From Granulicella paludicola (lineage in GTDB: Bacteria > Acidobacteriota > Terriglobia > Terriglobales > Acidobacteriaceae): a stretch of 64,000 bases of DNA. The DNA is taken from the NCBI RefSeq assembly GCF_025685545.1, contig NZ_JAGSYC010000021.1, positions 248,001 through 312,000 of the forward strand, given 5' to 3'. Shown piece by piece: positions 1-8,430 of the stretch. Made by a program: the position numbers and the translations under genes. The first letter of the stretch is position 1, and each line of letters begins with the position of its first letter. The notes beneath the pieces are model-generated. The model ran no database searches. It saw only the letters and a program-made list of their open reading frames with translations, and had not been told where the DNA came from.

Positions 1-522
1 GTGCCAGGAACGAAGATGGCGACGAGTGAAGGTGCGAGCTTTACTGCGGCGGAACGGATTCGCAGGAGCTACTCCGAGACGGGTTTTCGCCAGGCAGCGT
101 TCCTGATGGACCAGATGCGGTCGGCGCGACTGGCGACGCTACCGGCGGCACAGCGGGCGGCGGAGTACACGCAGCAGGGCCGCGACTATCTCGCGGAAGG
201 TCTGCTGCCGGAGGCGGAAGGACAGTTCCAGTCCGCGCTTGATGCCGACCCCAACGCCTACGAAGCACATGCGGGACTGGCGCAGATCCGCGATGCCAGC
301 GGCGATGCGACGCAGGCACGCAAGCAGGCCCAGCTATCAAACCAACTCCACCCGAACGCGACCGCGTGGATGGTGCTGGCGCGACTGGATATGGCGGCGA
401 ACCAGATGCTGAACTGCGCAGAAGATGTAGCCCATGCGCTGCAGCTGGAGCCGGGGAACACCGCCGCGCAGGCAATGAAGGTCCTGCTGCAACAGCGCGG
501 CCAGTGGGTACCGACAGCGTGA
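1..522 (+). CDS. TPR-repeat protein, C-terminal part (5' end probably outside window)
   Basis: The reading frame is open from the first base, so the visible 173 residues are probably the end of a longer protein; the GTG at base 1 need not be the start. Residues about 55-170 form helix-turn-helix repeats with the TPR spacing of small and large residues (for example AAEYTQQGRDYLAEGLLPEA and AYEAHAGLAQI, followed by a related repeat). TPR domains mediate protein-protein contacts, so no enzymatic role can be read from this part. The stop overlaps the GTG start of the next gene by 3 nt, which indicates translational coupling with the NfeD-like membrane protein. Confidence 0.6.
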   Translation: MPGTKMATSEGASFTAAERIRRSYSETGFRQAAFLMDQMRSARLATLPAAQRAAEYTQQGRDYLAEGLLPEAEGQFQSALDADPNAYEAHAGLAQIRDASGDATQARKQAQLSNQLHPNATAWMVLARLDMAANQMLNCAEDVAHALQLEPGNTAAQAMKVLLQQRGQWVPTA

Positions 523-953
523 TCGGCGTGCAGACCTTAGTTGCAGGGCTGAGCCCGGACGCGGCGGTATTGCTGCTGACGGTGGGAGTCGCACTGATTT
601 ATTACGAGCTGAACCGGCCGGGTTCGATCCTGCCGGGCGCGGTGGGGTTACTGACGGTGCTGCTGAGCGTGGCGGCGGTGGGGCAACACGGCGTAAATAT
701 GGTGGCTGTGGCGCTGATTCTTTCCGGAGTCGCGCTCCTGACGCTGAGTCTGCTACGTCCAACCCCCATGCTTTTATCCCTGGCGGCCACGGTGGCACTG
801 ATTGCAGGCCTGCGCTGGCTGCCGAAGTATAGCTGCTGCACGGCCGTCCACACGGGGGTCGCGGTGGGTTGCGGAGTCGCGCTGGGGGCAGGAACCTCAG
901 TGCTTACGCGCATCGCCCGGCGCGCCCGCGTCAACAAAGGTTTAGACTATTGA
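519..953 (+). CDS. Small NfeD-like integral membrane protein
   Basis: This 144-residue protein is almost entirely hydrophobic, with about four predicted membrane segments. Residues about 15-45 contain ALIYYELNRPGSILPGAVG, which matches the conserved E-x-x-x-PG-x-x-x-PG-x-x-G signature of the NfeD membrane domain. NfeD proteins work with stomatin-like or ClpP-like partners in membrane quality control; the protease and OB-fold parts of long NfeD are absent here. I chose the GTG at 519 because it overlaps the stop of the preceding TPR gene (GTGA arrangement) and begins just before the first hydrophobic stretch. The exact function is unknown. Confidence 0.6.
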   Translation: MIGVQTLVAGLSPDAAVLLLTVGVALIYYELNRPGSILPGAVGLLTVLLSVAAVGQHGVNMVAVALILSGVALLTLSLLRPTPMLLSLAATVALIAGLRWLPKYSCCTAVHTGVAVGCGVALGAGTSVLTRIARRARVNKGLDY

Positions 954-1009
954 GAGACCACAGAGCGGTTTTTGACCCTACGAACCTCGAAGCCGGTCTC
1001 GACTTGAAT

Positions 1010-1720
1010 ATGGCGCCTACGGGCGCCCGGAGCCTCCCAGACTTGATCCGCAAAGCCTTGCCCCTCTTCTCCGCCGTTCTGTTTGCCTGCACCGTTGCCA
1101 GCACATCTGCTCTGGCTCAGACGGACGCGGGCCTTCCCGAGACATCCCTTCAGAAGCAGCTCCACAAGCTCGACCTTGGTATCAGCGGCGTGGGCATTTA
1201 CAACACGACGGTGAGCGGCCCGGTGAGTTCGCCGGTGGCGAACCAGGGTACGTCGACGGTGACACAGTATGGCTCGAACACCGCCGGTGCGATCGTGACG
1301 ATCCGCTATGTCGCCAAGCCCTACGTTGGATTTGAGTTCAACTACGGCTACGCACGTTATACCGAGAACTACAGCGTGTCTCCGAGCCAGATTCAGACGA
1401 AGGCGACCGAGTATACGTTCGGCTACCTGGCGACGCCTCCGCATCCGATCTTCGGGCTGCAGCCATACCTTGGCGCTGGAGCGGGAACACAGGCCTTCAA
1501 GCCGACGGCGCATGGCGGGCAGGGTGCCCCGGAGCAGGCGCGCGCGACCTACTATTACACGGCGGGCGTCCAGAAGGCGTTGGGAGAAGGACACTTCGGT
1601 CTGCGCGCCGGCTTTCGGGAGCTGTTTTTCATCGATCCTGATTTTGGCCAGAACTACCTGACGATCACGAAGCGAGCGAACACGTATGAGCCCCAGATCG
1701 GGTTTTTTCTTCGCTACTAA
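1010..1720 (+). CDS. Outer-membrane beta-barrel protein
   Basis: The 236-residue product starts at ATG 1010 with a basic N-terminus, a hydrophobic core and a likely signal peptidase I site after SALA (residue 36). The mature part alternates polar and hydrophobic residues with many Tyr, Gly and Thr (for example VGFEFNYGYARYTENYS and LQPYLGAGAGTQAF), and ends in IGFFLRY, an aromatic C-terminus typical of BamA-inserted barrels. It resembles the OmpA-like/Opacity-type small barrels common in Acidobacteria. Ligand or role cannot be inferred. No strong Shine-Dalgarno is visible; a TTG six bases upstream is an alternative start. Confidence 0.7.
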   Translation: MAPTGARSLPDLIRKALPLFSAVLFACTVASTSALAQTDAGLPETSLQKQLHKLDLGISGVGIYNTTVSGPVSSPVANQGTSTVTQYGSNTAGAIVTIRYVAKPYVGFEFNYGYARYTENYSVSPSQIQTKATEYTFGYLATPPHPIFGLQPYLGAGAGTQAFKPTAHGGQGAPEQARATYYYTAGVQKALGEGHFGLRAGFRELFFIDPDFGQNYLTITKRANTYEPQIGFFLRY

Positions 1721-1829
1721 ATTGATGCGGAGACCGGTGCGGGGCGGATGTCGCCTCGCACTGCTACACTCTGGGTACGATTCCTGCACCACCTGCTGTC
1801 GCTGTTCATTTCAATCTGCATGAAGGACC

Positions 1830-2495
1830 ATGAGCTACCTCCGCGAACAGGACGATCTCCGCAATCCTCGTGAAAACGAGATGGCCGCGCAAAAAGAGCA
1901 TGAGCTGACGCTCAGCACGACTGCGATCTTCGGCATCTTTTTCGGGCAGGTGGTGCTGTGCGCCATCTTCTTCGGGTTTGGGTACTCGCTCGGCGGACAC
2001 CGCTCGACGGGTGCGCTGCCGAGCGGGGATGCGACGGCGGCTTCGAATGCGAACTTCGGCAGCTTCAAGCCGGCGGCGGGAACGACTGCCGGGACGGTGA
2101 GCGCACGCCCGGCGGTGGTGGCTGCACCCGCGACGGCGGATGCTCCGGAAGAAACCCCTGCACCTCAACCGGTCGCCATCCCAGCCAGCGAGAGCAAGCC
2201 TGCGCCGGCGCCGATTGTGCGCAGCGCGCCGGTGGCGGTGGAGGCACCGAAGCCGGTGGCGGCAGCAGCGCCGACGACGGGCTATCTGGTGCAGGTAGCG
2301 GCGATCTCAATCAATCACCCAGACGACGCGACGATGTTGCAGAATGCGCTGCGGGCGAAGGGATATTCGGTGTCGGTACATCCCGGACCGGACCAGTTCA
2401 TCCATCTGCTGCTGGGGCCGTTCAATGAACGCTCTGCAGCGGAGGCGATGCGTCAGCGCCTGCTGACGGATGGGTACACCGCTTACATCAAGTAG
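1830..2495 (+). CDS. SPOR-domain membrane protein
   Basis: The 221-residue protein has a short cytoplasmic N-terminus, one membrane segment at about residues 30-52 (TAIFGIFFGQVVLCAIFFGF), a long Ala/Pro-rich periplasmic linker (about 60-145), and a C-terminal SPOR domain beginning GYLVQVAAIS and ending ADGYTAYIK-like (here LLTDGYTAYIK). SPOR domains bind denuded glycan strands of septal peptidoglycan, so a divisome-associated role is likely. The start is supported by AAGGA immediately upstream of ATG 1830. The topology matches FtsN/DedD-type proteins, but it is not assignable to one of them. Confidence 0.85.
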   Translation: MSYLREQDDLRNPRENEMAAQKEHELTLSTTAIFGIFFGQVVLCAIFFGFGYSLGGHRSTGALPSGDATAASNANFGSFKPAAGTTAGTVSARPAVVAAPATADAPEETPAPQPVAIPASESKPAPAPIVRSAPVAVEAPKPVAAAAPTTGYLVQVAAISINHPDDATMLQNALRAKGYSVSVHPGPDQFIHLLLGPFNERSAAEAMRQRLLTDGYTAYIK

Positions 2496-2507
2496 TCTGC
2501 TTGCGGC

Positions 2508-3212
2508 TTAGGAGCTGCGAGCGAGTTCCTGCTCCATGGCGCTGCGCACGGCGTCCATGAGATCTTCACGCGTCGCGTAGTCGGCGGGGCGGATGACGGG
2601 CAGGAACTTCACGACGGCCTCCCCTGGATAGATCTTCAGACTTCCCTTGCGCATCATCTTTGCAGTGCCTTGGATGATGATGGGCACCATCGGCGCGGCG
2701 GTTTCGGCTGCGAGGAAGAAGGCACCTTTCTTGAACGGGAGCAGATTGCCGTCGGGTGAGCGGGTGCCTTCCGGGAAGATGGTGATGTGCAGGCCGCTGC
2801 GAAGGGCATCGGCGGCGTATTCCACGCTGCGCTGCGCGTCTTCTTTGGAGTGCCCGCGGCTGACGGGCACGAATTTACCCATGCGCATGGCGGTGCCGAG
2901 CAGAGGAATCTTCATCAGCGACTTTTTCAGGAAGACGCTGGTCATGCCGGGTATCACCGGCAGCAGTACAGGTGGGTCGAGGTTCGAGACGTGGTTGCTG
3001 AGGAAGATGCACGACTCGCCCGCTGGGATGTTCTCTTTGCCTTCAACACGGACGCGGATGCCTGCGAACTTTACACCAAGGCGGATGATGCCCATGCCCC
3101 ACGAGTACATGCGACGGAAATTGCCGCGCAATGCAGACCAAGGAATACCCACCATCGCTGCTGGAACACCCAGCAGCACAAACACGGACAGCATACGAAG
3201 AGCGGCAAACAT
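2508..3212 (-). CDS. plsC: 1-acyl-sn-glycerol-3-phosphate acyltransferase (PlsC family)
   Basis: The 234-residue protein carries the acyltransferase signature blocks NHVSNLDPP (catalytic His74 and Asp79, H-x4-D), FVPVSRG, FPEGTRS and VPIIIQGT, in the usual order and spacing. The N-terminal 25 residues are hydrophobic and anchor it in the inner membrane. It transfers an acyl chain to the sn-2 position of lysophosphatidic acid to make phosphatidic acid for phospholipid synthesis. Length is normal for the family. The gene is divergent from the adjacent GNAT gene, with a 51-bp gap. Confidence 0.9.
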   Translation of the reverse strand: MFAALRMLSVFVLLGVPAAMVGIPWSALRGNFRRMYSWGMGIIRLGVKFAGIRVRVEGKENIPAGESCIFLSNHVSNLDPPVLLPVIPGMTSVFLKKSLMKIPLLGTAMRMGKFVPVSRGHSKEDAQRSVEYAADALRSGLHITIFPEGTRSPDGNLLPFKKGAFFLAAETAAPMVPIIIQGTAKMMRKGSLKIYPGEAVVKFLPVIRPADYATREDLMDAVRSAMEQELARSS

Positions 3213-3263
3213 ATCGATTCAGGATACCGCGTTCGCGAGGCGACACCTCGTTACAATTTAGTG

Positions 3264-3863
3264 ATGGACGCGAAGACAAAGCAGGACTTTACTATCCGCC
3301 CGGCCACGGCGGAGGATGTTCCAGGTCTGCTGGAGCTGATTGAGCTTTCAGTGCGAGGGTTGCAGACGAACGATTATTCGCCAACGCAGATCGATGCGTC
3401 GATCGGCAGTGCGTTCGGTGTGGACCGGCAGCTGATCGCCGATCAGACGTACTTTGTGGCGACCCCGGTGGATGAGCCAACGACGTTCGTCGCGTGTGGT
3501 GGATGGAGCTACCGCAGCACGCTGTGCGGCAGCGATGCGATGACGGTAACGCACGGCGGCGTGCAGCGCAGTGCTTCGACGCTCGATGCCGCCAGGGATT
3601 TTGCGAAGATCCGTGCCATCTTTGTGCATCCGGCGTGGGCGCGGCGCGGGTTGGGTACAAGAGTGCTGGAGCACGCGGAAGACGCAGCGAAGGCTGCTGG
3701 TTTTACGAGGCTCGAGATGGGCAGCACCCTGACCGGAAGGGCGCTGTACAAGCTAAAGGGATACATCGAACGCGAACGCGCGGACGTGCCGCTGCCTAAT
3801 GGTGAGGACCTGCAGATCATTCGCATGGAAAAGGTGCTTTCAGAGCAGGACAGTAGGGACTAA
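3264..3863 (+). CDS. GNAT-family N-acetyltransferase
   Basis: The 199-residue protein begins FTIRPATAEDVPGLLELI, a standard GNAT beta1-alpha1 start. It has the acetyl-CoA pyrophosphate-binding loop around ARRGLGTRVLEHAED (R-x-x-G-x-G/A) at about residue 130, preceded by IRAIFVHPAWA. The substrate cannot be told from the sequence; such stand-alone GNATs act on small molecules, peptides or proteins. ATG 3264 is chosen over an overlapping GTG at 3261. Its 3' end overlaps the convergent gene by 4 nt. Confidence 0.85.
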   Translation: MDAKTKQDFTIRPATAEDVPGLLELIELSVRGLQTNDYSPTQIDASIGSAFGVDRQLIADQTYFVATPVDEPTTFVACGGWSYRSTLCGSDAMTVTHGGVQRSASTLDAARDFAKIRAIFVHPAWARRGLGTRVLEHAEDAAKAAGFTRLEMGSTLTGRALYKLKGYIERERADVPLPNGEDLQIIRMEKVLSEQDSRD

Positions 3864-4468
3864 ACCGGATAGGGTGCGATGAGGCTCTTCGGCACAAAGG
3901 GGACATACACCTGCTGATAGCCTCCGATGAAGAAGACCTTCACCTCGTTACTTCGGCCTGCGGCAGTGAGCTGCTGGGCCTCGGCGTGGTTGACGGGCTG
4001 GTGCGTTCCCTGCCCTGTGAGCACCGGGATGCCGCCATTCGGTGCGCGCATCATCCAAAGCTCATCGACGTTGCTCCAGTCGTAGCAGACTGCGAGCATC
4101 GCGCGCATGGCCTTCAACACCTGTGCCCGACGTTGTGCGGGTGGCTCGCCGGCATAGTTGCGTTCCCAGCGCTTCACGATCTCTTCGTCGACCCACCATG
4201 GACCTGCGCCATTCTGTCTGGCTTTATCCACGCCACGAAACAGAACGGCCTTCCAGACCTTCGCTTCGACGGCCTGCTTCGATCCGAACTCATGCACACC
4301 TCCAGAGCTCCGCAGCCGCTGGACGACCTCTGCCGCCTTCTTCTGGCAGAGCATAGGGTTGGGCTTTCCGTTCTTCAACAACGCCTGGTAGTCAGGCTGG
4401 CCAATCAATGCCGGGTACGTCTGGCTGGTAAGAAGCCGCGCCAGTTCCTTCTCCGCCTGGGGATACAT
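3860..4468 (-). CDS. Uncharacterised protein downstream of mpl
   Basis: The 202-residue protein is not one I recognise. It is rich in aromatic and basic residues in the middle (KVWKAVLFRGVDKARQNG, PWWVDEEIVKRWERNYAG), has no signal peptide or clear membrane segment, and ends in a hydrophobic stretch VFFIGGYQQVYVPFVP. ATG 4468 is preferred because TGAGGTG lies at good spacing before it; an in-frame GTG six bases upstream is possible. It follows mpl by about 20 nt on the same strand and is probably the last gene of that run, so a link with cell-wall recycling is possible but not shown. Confidence 0.6.
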   Translation of the reverse strand: MYPQAEKELARLLTSQTYPALIGQPDYQALLKNGKPNPMLCQKKAAEVVQRLRSSGGVHEFGSKQAVEAKVWKAVLFRGVDKARQNGAGPWWVDEEIVKRWERNYAGEPPAQRRAQVLKAMRAMLAVCYDWSNVDELWMMRAPNGGIPVLTGQGTHQPVNHAEAQQLTAAGRSNEVKVFFIGGYQQVYVPFVPKSLIAPYPV

Positions 4469-4489
4469 CGTCACACCTCACCGCGATCT

Positions 4490-5917
4490 TCATGCAGGGC
4501 CCGAGGTACGCTTCAACTCCGAAGGAAGTTTCTCATAAATACCTCCGAAGCCGCCGTTGGAGAGAATTGCGACGACATCTCCAGACATAAGACGAGGCGA
4601 CAGTTCTGCAATTATCGCCTCGGCATCCGCGCACAGCACCGCAGGTAGTCCCCTGGCGGTGAGAGCGTCGATAACGTGCGATGGATCGAGACGCTCTGCA
4701 GCAGGGATGGCTTCGCTCTTGAAAACGGCGGCGAGGACGACCTGATCGGCGAGGGCGAGTGAGTCGACGAGTTCATGCTCAAAGACGCTACGGCGCAAGG
4801 TATTCGAGCGCGGCTCAAGGACGGCGAAGAGGCGGCGGCCAGGGTAGGCTCCCCTCAGAGCACGCAGCGTTTCGCGGATGGCCGTGGGATGGTGCGCGAA
4901 GTCGTCGATGACGGTGATGCCGGCGACCTCCGCGCGAACTTCAAGGCGACGCTTGACGCTCTTGAAGGTGGCCAGAGCTTCCACGATAGCCTCCACCGGG
5001 ATGCCCTGCCCCGCTGCGAGCGCAGCTGCAGCTGTGGCGTTCAGAGCGTTGTGCTCTCCCGCCATCGGCAACGAGAGCTTTGCAAACGGCTCGCCGTGAT
5101 GGAGCAACGTCCAGTGTGTCGTTGCGCCCGGCTTCATGTCGATTGCCCGCCAGGTCGAAGTCTCCGCAAAGCCGTAACGCTCAACCTTGCAGAAGGCCTT
5201 CGTGCAGCACTCGGTGACGTTCTCGCTGCCGTCGAAGGCGACAAGCCGGCCACGCCGTGGAATGAGGTTCACCATGCGCTTGAACGCAGTCTTTACGGCG
5301 TTCAGATCCGTGTAGATATCTGCGTGGTCAAACTCGACGTGCGTGAGGATGGCGGCATCGGGAAAGTAGTGCAGGAACTTAGGACCTTTATCGAAGAAGG
5401 CAGTATCGTACTCGTCGCCTTCGAGCAGGAAGGGCTTCGTCGCCTCCTGAACATGAAAGCTGGTTCCAAAATTTTCAGCCACCCCACCGATGAGGAAAGA
5501 CGGCTTCCACTTCGGATCGGTCAAGGCGGCGACTTCGTAGATCCATGCCAACATGCTGGTCGTGGTGGTCTTGCCGTGTGTGCCGCAGACAATCATGCGT
5601 TCGCGACCGAGGAGGAACTCGTCGTGGATGAGCGCGGCCATGCTGGTCATCGGAATGCGCTCATCGAGCACACGTTCCAGCTCAGGATTCCCACGAGAGA
5701 TCGCGTTGCCGACAACGACCAGGTCTGGCGTTTCGTCGAGATTGCGTTCGCTGTACGGCTCCATGATGGCGATGCCCATGGCTCGAAGCTGATCGCTCAT
5801 CGGCGGATAGGCCGCGGTGTCCGAGCCAGTGACGCGGTGGCCTTGCGCACGTAGCATCCCTGCGAGGGAAGCCATCGCGGTGCCGCAGATGCCGATCAGA
5901 TGGATGTGTTTGCTCAT
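4490..5917 (-). CDS. mpl: UDP-N-acetylmuramate:L-alanyl-gamma-D-glutamyl-meso-diaminopimelate ligase
   Basis: The 475-residue protein has the Mur-ligase three-domain layout. The N-terminal Rossmann part starts HIHLIGICGTAMASLAGML, the ATP P-loop is GTHGKTTTT (residues 112-120), and the C-terminal domain contains VIDDFAHHPTAI followed by VLEPRSNT. The GICGTAM start and DDFAHHP block are typical of Mpl/MurC. Mpl joins the recycled tripeptide L-Ala-gamma-D-Glu-meso-DAP to UDP-MurNAc, bypassing MurC, D and E. ATG 5917 overlaps the stop of ldcA by 4 nt (ATGA), so the two are translationally coupled. Context with ldcA and a dapF homologue supports Mpl over MurC. Confidence 0.9.
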   Translation of the reverse strand: MSKHIHLIGICGTAMASLAGMLRAQGHRVTGSDTAAYPPMSDQLRAMGIAIMEPYSERNLDETPDLVVVGNAISRGNPELERVLDERIPMTSMAALIHDEFLLGRERMIVCGTHGKTTTTSMLAWIYEVAALTDPKWKPSFLIGGVAENFGTSFHVQEATKPFLLEGDEYDTAFFDKGPKFLHYFPDAAILTHVEFDHADIYTDLNAVKTAFKRMVNLIPRRGRLVAFDGSENVTECCTKAFCKVERYGFAETSTWRAIDMKPGATTHWTLLHHGEPFAKLSLPMAGEHNALNATAAAALAAGQGIPVEAIVEALATFKSVKRRLEVRAEVAGITVIDDFAHHPTAIRETLRALRGAYPGRRLFAVLEPRSNTLRRSVFEHELVDSLALADQVVLAAVFKSEAIPAAERLDPSHVIDALTARGLPAVLCADAEAIIAELSPRLMSGDVVAILSNGGFGGIYEKLPSELKRTSGPA

Positions 5918-6810
5918 ACTGTCAGTTCCGTTCCGTTCATCGTGACCCACGCTCCGAGAGGCACACTGCAGTTGCGTCGCTGCACGTGTCCGCAATTGAG
6001 ACCGATGGTGATGGGCCCGTCAAAATTCCGCAGCGCGTGAAGACAGGCGGCCTCCATCAGCGCCATCTCGTTCGGCTCTATGTTTGCGCTCATGTCTCCG
6101 AGCACGATGCCACGCACGTTCTTCAAGGCTCCTGCAAAGATGAGGTGTTGCAAAAAACGATCCCACTTATAGGGCTTGGTGCCGATGTCCTCGAGAAACA
6201 GGATCGTAGGCTCCTCTATCTTGAGTGCCCACGGGGTTCCAAGCGCTTCACAAAGGATCGAAAGGCAACCGCCAAGCAGACGCCCCTCGGCCCAGCCTTC
6301 CCGCAGGATCGAAACGCCGTCAGTCTTCGAGACGCTCCAGCTATCATCGCCTTGCAGAGCTGACCGCCATGTCCGTTCATCGACTCCATCCGGTTTCGAC
6401 CAATCGGCTGCGACCATCGGGGCGTAAAACGTCGGCAAAGCGCATTCGTTCCAGAACCAGGCGTGAAGCGAAGTGTGATCGCTATAACCGACGAAGACTT
6501 TGGGATGTAGGCAAATGAGATCGCGATCGAGCAGAGGCAGCAATTCGGCGGAACCCCAGCCACCGCGAGTGCAGAGAATACCGTCGATGGTGTCATCGGC
6601 AAACGCTGCATGAAGATCGACCACGCGTTCAGCAGCGGTGCCCGCATAGTAGAGCGGCCCTCGCGACAAGGCGTGGGGCATCAGCACAGGCTCATAGCCG
6701 AAGACACGCAGGCGATCCACGCCAGCTTCCACGAGCTCCCGCTTGGCATGGCTGGCAGGCGAGACGACAGCCACGCGGCTGCCTCGACGCAGACGCGGTG
6801 TCACGATCAA
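5914..6810 (-). CDS. ldcA: LD-carboxypeptidase (peptidase family S66)
   Basis: The 298-residue protein starts with the family motif SRVAVVSPAS and has the ILCTRGGWGS block and the nucleophile motif GYSDHTSLH with Ser110; the later catalytic Glu and His lie in the FLEDIGTKPYKWDR and LNCGHVQRRNCSVPLG regions. It removes the terminal D-Ala from murein tetrapeptides in the cytoplasm, yielding the tripeptide that Mpl re-uses. The start is a TTG overlapping the dapF stop by 4 nt, with an AGAGG about 8 nt upstream; GTG 6804 is the alternative. The gene sits between the dapF homologue and mpl in one transcription unit. Confidence 0.9.
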   Translation of the reverse strand: MIVTPRLRRGSRVAVVSPASHAKRELVEAGVDRLRVFGYEPVLMPHALSRGPLYYAGTAAERVVDLHAAFADDTIDGILCTRGGWGSAELLPLLDRDLICLHPKVFVGYSDHTSLHAWFWNECALPTFYAPMVAADWSKPDGVDERTWRSALQGDDSWSVSKTDGVSILREGWAEGRLLGGCLSILCEALGTPWALKIEEPTILFLEDIGTKPYKWDRFLQHLIFAGALKNVRGIVLGDMSANIEPNEMALMEAACLHALRNFDGPITIGLNCGHVQRRNCSVPLGAWVTMNGTELTV

Positions 6811-7631
6811 AACTCAACCTCTCCGGTGCAGACGATCTCGGCGGGGCCGGTCAGCAACATCTCGCTCTGAGCGTCCGGCCACACCACCTGCTGTGTCCCA
6901 CCCTGCGCGATAGCCGACAGCGTGCGTGCTGTCTCTCGCAGAGACATCGACGCTGAAGTTGAGGCGCAGGTTCCGGTGCCGCTGGAGGTAGTGGGACCGC
7001 AGCCGCGCTCAAAGATGCGAAACTCGATCTCGTCCTTCGAGCGCACGCGAACGAACTCCACGTTGGTCCCGAATTTGAAGAGCGAATCGACGGCGATCTT
7101 AGCGCCGAGTGCCTGCCAGCTTTGGCCGTGGCTGCTGAAGTCGTCGTTGTCCACGAAGATGACGTAGTGGGGGTTGCCGACATTGACCATCGCGCCGTCG
7201 ATCACGCCGTCAACACCGGCGATTTCGATTTTGCGCGGCATCACGCGGGGTACGCCCATACCGCTCTCGATCCACCACTCAGCGCCTTTGCGCTCGACGA
7301 CACGGCAACTGCGAACGCCGCCATGGGTTCCAAGCGCAATCTGCTCAATGCCCTCACTCGCTGCCAACCATGCGGCGACACAGCGCGTGCCGTTGCCGCT
7401 GAGCTCGGCTTCGCTGCCGTCGGCGTTGAAGAGGCGCAGAAAGAAGGTGCCGTCCGCGCGGCGATCGAGGAACTCGATGCCATCGGCGCCGATGCCGGTG
7501 TTGCGTGCGCAAAGCTTTCGCGCCATGGCTGCATGTTTGCCCTGCGCCAGCGCCTCTTCAATCACCAGAAAATCATTGCCACAGGCGTGGGCCTTTACGA
7601 ACTTCACTACATTTCCATCTACTGCGCTCAC
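6807..7631 (-). CDS. dapF: Diaminopimelate epimerase homologue with Ser at both catalytic Cys positions
   Basis: The 274-residue protein has the full DapF fold signatures: HACGNDFLVIE, RNTGIGADGIEFL, FNADGSEAELSGNGTRC, NVGNPHYVIFVD and ERGCGPTTSSGTGTC. In characterised DapF the first motif reads CGNGxRC and the second (A/S)CGTG, the two Cys being the acid/base pair that interconverts LL- and meso-DAP. Here both positions are Ser (Ser78 and Ser217), although nearby Cys84, Cys211 and Cys222 exist. The protein is therefore a divergent epimerase, or a homologue with different chemistry. It starts with GTG overlapping the mgtC stop by 1 nt and overlaps ldcA by 4 nt. Confidence 0.75.
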   Translation of the reverse strand: MSAVDGNVVKFVKAHACGNDFLVIEEALAQGKHAAMARKLCARNTGIGADGIEFLDRRADGTFFLRLFNADGSEAELSGNGTRCVAAWLAASEGIEQIALGTHGGVRSCRVVERKGAEWWIESGMGVPRVMPRKIEIAGVDGVIDGAMVNVGNPHYVIFVDNDDFSSHGQSWQALGAKIAVDSLFKFGTNVEFVRVRSKDEIEFRIFERGCGPTTSSGTGTCASTSASMSLRETARTLSAIAQGGTQQVVWPDAQSEMLLTGPAEIVCTGEVEF

Positions 7632-8404
7632 TACTCTTCCTCCGAATCTTTGAACGCCACAACCTGATCCGTCGCATCACTTTCGCGCAGCTCCGCCAGC
7701 AGACGTTGATGGACCTTCAGGGTTGCGACCACGGTGAAGGCAACTCGCTCGATGCCTGCGACGTTATCGCGCTCCAGCACGCTCAACCGCTGCCCTGCTG
7801 AATCAAGCACCTTCAGGATTGTCCGCTGCATCCGATGCAGCGCAATGGTCGTCTGGTCCTCCATCGCCGCAGCTTTATCTTCGCCGACTACATCTGCGGA
7901 CGGCGTTGCGCCTATATCCGCGCGGACCTCGTAGATCATCGGGAAGCGCTTCCAGGCGAGCTTCATCTCAAAGACGCCGACAGTCTGTAACGCCATCAAC
8001 ACCAGACAGGTGGCTACGAATGCGACCACGTAGAGGCCTGCACCGCAGGTCATACCGATGGCGGCAACGACGAAGACGGTAGCCGCACTGGTGAGACCGA
8101 AGACGCGGCTCTTGGAGTGCATGATGAGGCCAGCGCCAAGGAACCCGATGCCCTGCACGATGTTTGCGGCGACCTGTCCTTTATTCGCGGTGGAGTCACC
8201 GGCGAGGACCTCGCTCATGATGGTGAACAGCGCGGCGCCCATGCAGATGAGCATGTTGGTGCGCAGACCGGAGTCCTTACGCCGCCACTCGCGCTCGATG
8301 CCGATGATGCCGCCCATCACGCACGACATCAGCAGACGCTTGACCGATGTGCCCGAAAGCACTGCGTCCTGAAGCCACGAGAAATGAATGTGCGAAGGGT
8401 CCAT
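7631..8404 (-). CDS. MgtC/SapB-family membrane protein
   Basis: The 257-residue protein has the N-terminal MgtC membrane domain with about five segments, and conserved motifs MGGIIGIEREW, SGLRTNMLICMGAALFT, ANIVQGIGFLGAGLI and GLTSAATVFVVAAIG. This is followed by a cytoplasmic C-terminal region of about 100 residues. MgtC-type proteins affect magnesium homeostasis or the F-type ATPase in pathogens; in soil bacteria the role is uncertain. ATG 8404 places the start just before the first membrane segment. It lies 26 nt after the glycosyltransferase gene and touches the dapF homologue, so it is probably co-transcribed. Confidence 0.8.
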   Translation of the reverse strand: MDPSHIHFSWLQDAVLSGTSVKRLLMSCVMGGIIGIEREWRRKDSGLRTNMLICMGAALFTIMSEVLAGDSTANKGQVAANIVQGIGFLGAGLIMHSKSRVFGLTSAATVFVVAAIGMTCGAGLYVVAFVATCLVLMALQTVGVFEMKLAWKRFPMIYEVRADIGATPSADVVGEDKAAAMEDQTTIALHRMQRTILKVLDSAGQRLSVLERDNVAGIERVAFTVVATLKVHQRLLAELRESDATDQVVAFKDSEEE

Positions 8405-8430
8405 GATCGTTGCCAGAATACTACCCGGCG

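Noticed and set aside
4490-5917. Possible assignment of the Mur ligase as MurC
   Set aside because: The neighbouring ldcA and the dapF homologue, and the absence of mur/fts division genes, favour Mpl; the N-terminus also reads as Mpl.
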